In this document: piece by piece, positions 1 through 5,639 of the stretch
Position numbering within the stretch: the stretch's first letter is position 1
Layout of the letters: each line of letters begins with the position of its first letter
Source: Candidatus Gastranaerophilales bacterium
Lineage (GTDB): Bacteria; Cyanobacteriota; Vampirovibrionia; Gastranaerophilales; Gastranaerophilaceae
DNA length: 12,264 nucleotides
NCBI GenBank assembly: GCA_944323095.1
Contig: CALURE010000038.1
Location: 1-12,264, forward strand
Reading direction: 5' to 3'
The notes under the pieces: model-generated
What the model saw: the letters and a program-made list of their open reading frames with translations, nothing else
Databases searched by the model: none
Told to the model about the DNA's origin: nothing
Translations under genes and position numbers: made by a program

Positions 1-184
1 GAATAATAAGTATAAGATACGACTTTATCAAGTTTGGCTTTGGTTATTCTGATACTCACCGCAACAATTACTGCAATTATCAACATGACAATTACAACTT
101 CTGCAAGAGTGTAACTTCTTAAAGCCCTTGATACTAGCGGGTCAGCGCCCCCCCCCCGACGTTCCGGAATTTCTTTAATCTCAT
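1..184 (-). CDS. Type IV prepilin-like protein, N-terminal part, frame broken by a G10 tract, runs off the window
   Basis: The minus strand at 2-116 encodes a class III prepilin signature: S|YTLAEVVIVMLIIAVIVAV, with Tyr as residue +1 (111-113), the conserved Glu at +5 (99-101) and a hydrophobic stretch, then RITKAKLDKVVSYTYY to the edge. Such proteins are cut by prepilin peptidase and assembled into type IV pili or type II secretion pseudopili. The only start with a good ribosome site is ATG at 184-182, 8 nt after AGAGG (197-193), downstream of a near-consensus promoter. From that ATG the frame runs through ten G and stops at TAG (136-134) after 16 residues. The pilin frame has no standard start codon after its upstream TGA. 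G8 or G11 would join the ATG to the pilin core with a leader of 23 or 24 residues. It is therefore a phase-OFF allele, a pseudogene or a homopolymer read error. The pilin signature is clear; expression state is inference. Confidence 0.6.
148..157. repeat. Homopolymer C10 (G10 on the coding strand) in a GC-rich patch
   Basis: Ten consecutive C on the plus strand lie inside a markedly GC-rich island (about 136-172) in an otherwise AT-rich window. On the minus strand the tract falls in the ninth to tenth codon region after the ATG at 184. It is the only long G/C run in the window. Tracts of this length are known contingency loci in other bacteria, changing length by slipped-strand mispairing, and are also prone to sequencing error. 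Confidence 0.9.
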
Positions 185-214
185 ACTTGCATCCTCTTTT
201 TATTCTACTTTTTC

Positions 215-243
215 ATTATATAACATTTTTTAATTTTTTTCAA
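215..243 (-). promoter_or_regulatory. Sigma70-type promoter for the prepilin-like gene
   Basis: On the minus strand TTGAAA (243-238) is followed by exactly 17 nt and a perfect TATAAT (220-215). The predicted start of transcription is near 208. This leaves about 24 nt of leader holding AGAGG (197-193) before ATG 184. The -35 box begins 2 nt after the dgt stop codon, with no terminator between, so the gene has its own promoter but may also receive read-through from dgt. Confidence 0.75.
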
Positions 244-245
244 GC

Positions 246-1277
246 TTAATTTATTACCTTAGCCAGCTTAAACAAATAATCTTCTTTTGCACCAGACTGC
301 AAACCTTTGGGAATAAAGTTTTCTTTAAATTTTTCAACGGCATATCGGTCAGTCATGCCGGATATATAATCTGTTACAATTCTTTCAATTTTACTTTCTT
401 CACAAACAGGCTTGAGCATATCACAGTACAAAAAGAATAACTCTTTTATGACATTTCTTGCCTTTTTCTCCTCTAATTTTGCAGGAGATGAATCTTCATA
501 AACATTTTCAAACATCCATTGACGCAGTTTTGTTGTATAATACCAGCCTTCCTCACTCATAGAAACATCAGGCTTTCCAAGAGAATTAAAAACTATTTCA
601 TTAATCATTTTATCTAAACGTTTGCTCTGCACTGACGAAAAATATTCAATACAATCTTTAGGCAGATCACTTTCCGCGATAATGCCTGCCCGGATAGAAT
701 CTTCTATATCATGATTTATGTAAGCAACTTTATCGGCAAGCTGAACAATTTGGGCTTCGGGGGTTTTAGGAGCGTAGCCCCAGGTATGGGTCAAAATACC
801 GTCAATAGTTTCCTGACATAAATTCAAATCTTCCAGCACTTCTACAACACGGACACTTTGAATATTATGATGAAAACCGCCTTTTACAAGTTCGTTTAAT
901 ACTCCTTCACCGCAATGCCCGAAAGGTGTATGACCTAAATCATGCCCGAGTGCTATTGCTTCTACAAGATCCTCATTCAAATCAAGTGCACGCGCGATTG
1001 TTCTGCCGATTTGCGAAACTTCCAGAGTATGAGTCAAACGTGTTCTAAAATGATCATCAAACGGGGAAAGAAAAACCTGAGTTTTATGTTTTAAACGTCT
1101 GAATGCTTTTGAATGCAATATTCTGTCGCGGTCCCGCTGAAATTCCGTACGCATCGGACAGGGGGCAATTTCCTTTTTTCTGCCTTTGCTAAATCTGCTC
1201 TTTGTTGCAAATTCCGATAATGTATTAATTTCTCTCTGCTCTAACTTGTATCTTATTGTTTCTTCGGTCTTTACCAT
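246..1277 (-). CDS. dgt: Deoxyguanosinetriphosphate triphosphohydrolase (dGTPase), HD-domain
   Basis: It hydrolyses dGTP, and in some relatives other dNTPs, to the deoxynucleoside and triphosphate, trimming cytoplasmic dNTP pools. The HD-superfamily metal site is complete: H83 in RTRLTHTLEV, H112-D113 in GHDLGHTPFGH, and D190 in ADKVAYINHDIED. The N-terminal RDRDRILHSKAFRRLKHKTQV (about 48-68) is also typical of dGTPases. At 343 residues it matches the short form of the family rather than the roughly 500-residue E. coli Dgt. The ATG start has AAGGA 8 nt upstream. It lies 46 nt after the 546-residue membrane-protein gene on the same strand, so it is probably the last gene of the leftward unit. 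No link to the envelope genes is apparent. The family call is firm; substrate range cannot be read from sequence. Confidence 0.93.
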   Translation of the reverse strand: MVKTEETIRYKLEQREINTLSEFATKSRFSKGRKKEIAPCPMRTEFQRDRDRILHSKAFRRLKHKTQVFLSPFDDHFRTRLTHTLEVSQIGRTIARALDLNEDLVEAIALGHDLGHTPFGHCGEGVLNELVKGGFHHNIQSVRVVEVLEDLNLCQETIDGILTHTWGYAPKTPEAQIVQLADKVAYINHDIEDSIRAGIIAESDLPKDCIEYFSSVQSKRLDKMINEIVFNSLGKPDVSMSEEGWYYTTKLRQWMFENVYEDSSPAKLEEKKARNVIKELFFLYCDMLKPVCEESKIERIVTDYISGMTDRYAVEKFKENFIPKGLQSGAKEDYLFKLAKVIN

Positions 1278-1323
1278 AATATAAATCCTTTTTTAATTAT
1301 CATAACAAAAAGCGACTTAAATG

Positions 1324-2964
1324 TTATACTTTATCCGGTTGAACTTTCGCACTTTCCCGTTTATGGAAAGACATATCAAGAGTATATTTCTTTCTTGCAT
1401 CATCAACAAGAACTCCTGCTTTATTCATTGCCCAGCCTGATAACAGACCGAATAACAAAGCCTTTCCGCCTGCAACAAGTCTTGCGGTACAGTACAGAGA
1501 TGTAGCAATAGCGCCGATTGCAGGAATTCCGTATTTTAAAGATACAGAATACATATCATCTTTATCTTCAGCTTTATTCAGATAATAACCTACAGCACCA
1601 ACTGTTCCAAGAATAGATATAACATCAGTCGGGGCAGAACCAAGTTTTAAATCTCTTGCCTTATCAAAGTACTGTACTGTTTCTATATCTATTGATTTGT
1701 CCAGAGATTTTACAGCAGAATTTACTTTTGATTTTAATACAAGGTAATCTTTTCTTGGCAACAGTTTTTTATAAATCGTTAAAATTTCCTGCAGTTCGCC
1801 TTTTGAACTTTTAGAAATTATATTTTCAACCTCTTTTATATATGAAGATATCGAGTTAACTGCTTCAGCGTTATATTTAAATTCAAGTGAATTATCAGAA
1901 AACGCTTGTGACAGTTTCTTTAAATTTTGAATTATTTCTTTATTTAATTCCACACGCTCAACAGCTTCCTTACTTCCCGACAATTTTTTATATCTGGTTA
2001 AATTGTTACGTAATGTATTTAAAACATCATTTGTACCCATATCGTTTGGATTAACAAATTTTTGAATGTTATCAAGGGCTTTCACGGTAGCTTTATAATT
2101 ATCATTTATGTCATGAGTAATTGCCTGTCTTAATATATTTACGTCATTTGACATCTTCATTTTTGCAGGAAGCAGGTAATCCTCTGCAATAAATGACTGC
2201 CACATATTTTTTGATTTAAAATTTCTTACATCTTTCAAACTTGCATCCCAGAAAAAGTCAAAAAGCCCATCTGATGCGTTTTGCATTTCTTTTAATCTTT
2301 TATTGCGCGCATTTATGCCAAATCCTTTTTCCAGATTTGAATTTACACCGGATATTTTTTTATTTATCTCTGAAATTGCAGATAAAACATCTTTATCAGC
2401 ACCTTTTTCACGTAAAATCTTTTCATTAAGGCTGTTAAAATACTCTGTTAAACTTGCGAACTTGCCCTGTGTCTTTGAATACGAAGAATGAACCGTCTTA
2501 CGGCTGATTCTGTCAAAGAAAGCTGTTATACCTTCATGAATTTTTCTTGTAAATGTACGGTTTCCGTCTTTTCCCCACATAAGTCTCTGGCACAAAACAT
2601 CTTTCAATGTGGTAAAATTATTTACACTTTCTGATTTAGCTATAAATGTGTTAACTTTTCCGAGTGTATATCTGTAAAAATTCTTAAATTTTCCGCCTTT
2701 AGCCATTTTTTGCTCAAGTTTTATTTTCCATTTATCCAGAAATTTTGCAGCACCCTTATTAAATCCTCCGCTGAATAACGCAAGTGTGCCAAAGCCTATG
2801 GCAAGAGCTGAAACTGCTAAAGTAGTTCCGAGTGTATGATTTTTCTTTTCCTGAGTCTCTCTTGAATATGAATCACTAAAATAGTAGCCGTTTTGCGGCT
2901 GTTTAAAATCTTTGAATGCATTTGACTGCAAATTATTATTTGTAAAAGACACCTGACCTATCAT
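1324..2964 (-). CDS. Hypothetical 546-residue membrane protein, possibly lineage-restricted
   Basis: I do not recognise this family. The N-terminus (1-43, MIGQVSFTNNN...) is polar, rich in Asn, Gln and Ser, and has no signal peptide. A hydrophobic segment follows at about 45-66 (TLGTTLAVSALAIGFGTLAL). A long polar, Lys-rich, mostly helical region spans about 70-440. The C-terminal part holds two or three hydrophobic segments (about 447-463, 478-497, 499-515) and ends in a charged tail. The large central region between membrane segments could sit in the cytoplasm or periplasm; sequence alone does not tell. ATG has AAGG 6 nt upstream, inside a possible hairpin. It follows lpxB by 61 nt and precedes dgt by 46 nt, so it may be cotranscribed with the lipid A genes. 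A role in envelope biology is only guilt by association. The reading frame is certainly a gene: 546 codons with coding-like composition. Confidence 0.8.
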   Translation of the reverse strand: MIGQVSFTNNNLQSNAFKDFKQPQNGYYFSDSYSRETQEKKNHTLGTTLAVSALAIGFGTLALFSGGFNKGAAKFLDKWKIKLEQKMAKGGKFKNFYRYTLGKVNTFIAKSESVNNFTTLKDVLCQRLMWGKDGNRTFTRKIHEGITAFFDRISRKTVHSSYSKTQGKFASLTEYFNSLNEKILREKGADKDVLSAISEINKKISGVNSNLEKGFGINARNKRLKEMQNASDGLFDFFWDASLKDVRNFKSKNMWQSFIAEDYLLPAKMKMSNDVNILRQAITHDINDNYKATVKALDNIQKFVNPNDMGTNDVLNTLRNNLTRYKKLSGSKEAVERVELNKEIIQNLKKLSQAFSDNSLEFKYNAEAVNSISSYIKEVENIISKSSKGELQEILTIYKKLLPRKDYLVLKSKVNSAVKSLDKSIDIETVQYFDKARDLKLGSAPTDVISILGTVGAVGYYLNKAEDKDDMYSVSLKYGIPAIGAIATSLYCTARLVAGGKALLFGLLSGWAMNKAGVLVDDARKKYTLDMSFHKRESAKVQPDKV

Positions 2965-2968
2965 ACGC

Positions 2969-2989
2969 TACCTTATATATATAAAGGTA
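2969..2989 (-). promoter_or_regulatory. Leader hairpin covering the ribosome site of the 546-residue protein gene
   Basis: In the minus-strand mRNA, TACCTT (2989-2984) can pair with AAGGTA (2974-2969) around an AT-alternating 9-nt loop that can itself partly pair. The AAGG ribosome site of the downstream gene lies in the 3' arm, so folding would hide it. The stem is short and AT-rich, so the effect may be weak. Seen as complementarity only. Confidence 0.3.
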
Positions 2990-3025
2990 ATAATTCTTTA
3001 AAATTTGTCTTTTTGTAAAGTTTTA

Positions 3026-4150
3026 TTAAACATTTAATGCATCTGAAATTACATTTGCAGCTTCACGAGAAGAAACTTTGTCAGACAAAAGTGATTTTAC
3101 ACCTCCAAGCTCCTGAATATTATTCTCTCTATAGTCTCTGTTATATAAAAGTTTCTCTATCTCATAAGAAATTTTCTGAACATTAACATCTCCCTGCAAA
3201 ATCTCGGGAACAATTGATTTATCAGCAATTATATTTGGCAGTGAAACTCGTTTTATGCATCTTACAATCAAATAAATAAAATAGAAAAGCCACGGCCCTC
3301 TATATGCAATAATCATAGGAGTCCGGTATAAACATGCCTCAAGCGCAACCGTTCCGGATGCCAGAATCAAAGCATCCGAAACACTCAATAATGCCTGATT
3401 TTCTCCTTTAATAACAGGAAACGGAGTATTATGAAGATACTTATTGTAAACTTTATCAGATAAATTAGGTGCATGAGAAATACAAAATTGTAAATCCGGA
3501 TGTTTTTTCTGCAGATATTGCGCAGTTTTTACAAACACCTTCATCAAATTCTTCAGTTCAAATTCGCGCGACCCGGGGAAAATTGAAACGAGCTTCTTAT
3601 TTTTATCAAACCCGTGTTTATCAAAAAATTCATTCTTATCAGCTTTTGACGCGAGCTGTGAAACAAGCGGATGACCGCAATAATGACATTTTATGCCGTA
3701 TTTTTCATACATTTCTTTTTCAAACGGAAATATACACAACACCTCATCAATATTATTCTTTATTGTGTTAATTCGCCATTTGCGGCTTGCCCAAACCTGA
3801 GGAGGTATATAATAAAACACTTTTATACCTGCTTTTTTTAAAAATTTTGAAATATTTAAATTGAATACTCCATAATCAATCAGCAGCACCAGATCAGGAT
3901 TATAATCTTTTATAAGATAATCAACCACACGTTTCCCAAGAGTAAAATGATCCAGTATTATCTTAGGGCTTAAACCGACAGCACCCATTTTCTTTTGATC
4001 AGAAAAAAGCTTTACACCTGCATTTCTTAAATTGTCGCCGCCAATGCCTTCAATTTCTATATCAGGATTAATTTTGCGCAGCTCTTTTACAACATGAGAA
4101 GCGTGGATATCTCCGGAATATTCACCTGTTATGATAAAAAGTTTTTTCAT
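3026..4150 (-). CDS. lpxB: Lipid-A-disaccharide synthase
   Basis: This inner-membrane-associated GT19 glycosyltransferase joins UDP-2,3-diacylglucosamine and 2,3-diacylglucosamine-1-phosphate (lipid X) to give lipid A disaccharide-1-phosphate and UDP. Family landmarks in order: GEYSGD at 9-14, GIGGDNL at 36-41, YYIPPQVWAS at 113-122, GHP at 159-161, FPGSR at 191-195, the donor-binding ASGTVALEA at 264-272, and LPNIIAD at 304-310. The hydrophobic WLFYFIYLIV (287-296) fits the membrane-contact surface of this peripheral enzyme. The 374-residue length is normal. It starts 3 nt after the lpxI stop and has no clear Shine-Dalgarno, suggesting translational coupling to lpxI, which makes one of its two substrates. 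Confidence 0.96.
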   Translation of the reverse strand: MKKLFIITGEYSGDIHASHVVKELRKINPDIEIEGIGGDNLRNAGVKLFSDQKKMGAVGLSPKIILDHFTLGKRVVDYLIKDYNPDLVLLIDYGVFNLNISKFLKKAGIKVFYYIPPQVWASRKWRINTIKNNIDEVLCIFPFEKEMYEKYGIKCHYCGHPLVSQLASKADKNEFFDKHGFDKNKKLVSIFPGSREFELKNLMKVFVKTAQYLQKKHPDLQFCISHAPNLSDKVYNKYLHNTPFPVIKGENQALLSVSDALILASGTVALEACLYRTPMIIAYRGPWLFYFIYLIVRCIKRVSLPNIIADKSIVPEILQGDVNVQKISYEIEKLLYNRDYRENNIQELGGVKSLLSDKVSSREAANVISDALNV

Positions 4151-4153
4151 AAT

Positions 4154-4969
4154 TTATACAGCCATTATAACAATTCCGTTGTCATCAGCAAATTTGACCA
4201 CTTTTTCCTGATCTACAATAATAGTCTCATTTGCTTCCACAGCAATTAAAGATGCTTTATACTTTTTCATAGTTTTTAAAGTTCTTAAGCCGATTGCGGG
4301 GATATCAAATCTCTTATCCTGAAAAGGTTTGGACACCTTAACAATAACAGCCCCTTTGCGGGCGAGCCTGGAACCGCGTTTAATACACATATCAGTTCCC
4401 TCAATAGCCTCAACTGCCATTATCATTTTATCTTTTATAACAACTGACTGCCCCACATCAATTTTACCCATCTCTTTAGCAAGCCAGAATCCGTAATTTA
4501 CATCATCGAGCTGCTGCTGTGAAGGTTTTAGTTTTCCGAGAACCCCTGATGGAATCATTAAATTTTTTATAAATATAGTTTGATCAAGAACCGTAATATT
4601 ATGCTTTTCAAACTCTTTTACTATCAAAAGCATAACTTCATCATCATTTAATCGCTGAACTGTTTTTAATATTTCAATAGCACGTGAGTCAAACTTATGA
4701 AGCTGAAGTAAAACTCTTTTATGAACTTTGCCCAAAAAAGTAACCTGTTTTATTTGTTCATCAACAAATATTTTTTCAATTTTAGTCATTTCACCGGGGT
4801 GGCATGAATATACCTTTGAACAATATTTTTTTAACTCTTTCAAATTATCATTTGCCAGAGATATACAAACAACGTCAAAACCGTTTTCTTTTGCATGGCG
4901 CGCCATCTCAACCGGAAGTATTCCGTCGCCTGCTAACAATCCCTGTTTATTTTCTAACATTATAGACAC
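4154..4969 (-). CDS. lpxI: UDP-2,3-diacylglucosamine pyrophosphatase, LpxI type
   Basis: It cleaves UDP-2,3-diacylglucosamine to UMP and lipid X, the step before LpxB. LpxI is the non-homologous replacement for LpxH found in alphaproteobacteria and many other phyla. The start GLLAGDGILPVEMARHAKENG (10-30), the middle LKPSQQQLDDVNYGFWLAKEMG (147-168) and the C-terminal AVEAIEGTD (185-193) and RFDIPAIG (220-227) are typical of the family. D222 probably corresponds to the catalytic Asp, which is inference. The length of 271 residues is normal. The start is GTG at 4969, chosen because AGAGG lies about 10 nt upstream; an ATG three codons later (4960) would put that site too far away. It lies 40 nt after the aldolase gene and 3 nt before lpxB. 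An extended -10 element in the upstream gap may give it partial independence. Confidence 0.95.
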   Translation of the reverse strand: MSIMLENKQGLLAGDGILPVEMARHAKENGFDVVCISLANDNLKELKKYCSKVYSCHPGEMTKIEKIFVDEQIKQVTFLGKVHKRVLLQLHKFDSRAIEILKTVQRLNDDEVMLLIVKEFEKHNITVLDQTIFIKNLMIPSGVLGKLKPSQQQLDDVNYGFWLAKEMGKIDVGQSVVIKDKMIMAVEAIEGTDMCIKRGSRLARKGAVIVKVSKPFQDKRFDIPAIGLRTLKTMKKYKASLIAVEANETIIVDQEKVVKFADDNGIVIMAV

Positions 4970-4997
4970 TTTTTATTTTCCTCTTTTATCAAAAACT

Positions 4998-5006
4998 ATT
5001 ATATCA
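4998..5006 (-). promoter_or_regulatory. Extended -10 promoter candidate upstream of lpxI
   Basis: On the minus strand TGATATAAT (5006-4998) is a perfect extended -10 (TGnTATAAT), in the 40-nt gap between the aldolase stop and the lpxI start. No -35 box is present at the expected distance (ACGCAC at 5026-5021), but extended -10 promoters often lack one. Predicted transcription start is near 4991, giving a leader of about 22 nt. It could drive lpxI-lpxB separately from the upstream genes. Confidence 0.45.
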
Positions 5007-5009
5007 CAA

Positions 5010-5639
5010 CTAACTTTTAAGTGCGTTTATTTCCCCGACTTCCTTTTCAGTAAATAAAACGGCACCGCCTAACATTTTTGTGTTAAAAACTACCTGAGCA
5101 TAACTTTCAGCAAGCTCAAGCTTCATAAATGCATCTTTCAAGGTTTTATCACCGACAATAAAACCATGATTAGCCATCAATACAGCATCGTAATCTTTAA
5201 AATATTTTGCAGTCTTTTCAACCAAATCCATAGATGAAGGCAAACCATACCGTGCAAGCGGAATTTGACCGAAATAAAATACATTCTCGGCCATAACAGG
5301 TTCATCCAGAGCAATGTTGCAGCAGGCAAAAGAACTTAAATAAGGAGAATGTACATGTATTATATAATTTACATCAGGTCTCTGTTTATAAAATTCTACA
5401 TGGAGCATTTTTTCGGATGAAGGTTTCTTTTCACCTTCAAGTAAATTTCCGTCAAAATCTATTAACACAAGTTCATCATCCGACAAATACCCGTTAGCTG
5501 ATCCTGATGAAGTTATCAGAATTTTGTCATTATATCTTGCTGACATATTCCCCGAATACCCAGGAGTAAAGTTCTTTAACCCTGCAAGTTTGCCGTATTC
5601 TATCAGTTCTTTTTTTAATTCCTTTAATTTGTCATCCAT
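5010..5639 (-). CDS. Class II aldolase/adducin-family protein (FucA/AraD-like)
   Basis: The family contains zinc enzymes acting on sugar phosphates: L-fuculose-1-phosphate aldolase, ribulose-5-phosphate 4-epimerase, methylthioribulose-1-phosphate dehydratase and decarboxylating relatives. The metal site is complete: H95 and H97 in IIHVHSPY, H158 in MANHGFIVG. The catalytic acid is E76 in PSSEKMLH, matching the E73/H92/H94/H155 pattern of E. coli FucA. The phosphate-binding stretches TPGYSGNMSAR (25-35) and TSSGS (43-47) are present. The length of 209 residues is typical. The exact substrate cannot be read. The ATG overlaps the stop of the LptD-like gene by one base (TAATG), with AAGGA 9 nt upstream inside that gene, so the two are translationally coupled. 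lpxI lies 40 nt downstream. Its place among LPS genes hints at a role in envelope sugar supply, but that is context only. Confidence 0.88.
   Translation of the reverse strand: MDDKLKELKKELIEYGKLAGLKNFTPGYSGNMSARYNDKILITSSGSANGYLSDDELVLIDFDGNLLEGEKKPSSEKMLHVEFYKQRPDVNYIIHVHSPYLSSFACCNIALDEPVMAENVFYFGQIPLARYGLPSSMDLVEKTAKYFKDYDAVLMANHGFIVGDKTLKDAFMKLELAESYAQVVFNTKMLGGAVLFTEKEVGEINALKS

Noticed and set aside
1278..1323. Terminator between the 546-residue protein gene and dgt
   Set aside because: Only a weak, interrupted pairing of T and A runs is possible; there is no GC stem.
2241..2491. Two overlapping plus-strand open frames of 62 codons
   Set aside because: They lie wholly opposite the 546-residue gene, have no ribosome site, overlap each other in different frames and look like antisense shadows.
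3469..3771. Plus-strand open frame of 100 codons
   Set aside because: Fully antisense to lpxB, whose conserved motifs span this region; no domain is recognisable.
4728..5057. Plus-strand open frame of 109 codons
   Set aside because: Antisense to lpxI and the aldolase end, with no start signals; the conserved proteins on the other strand explain the region.
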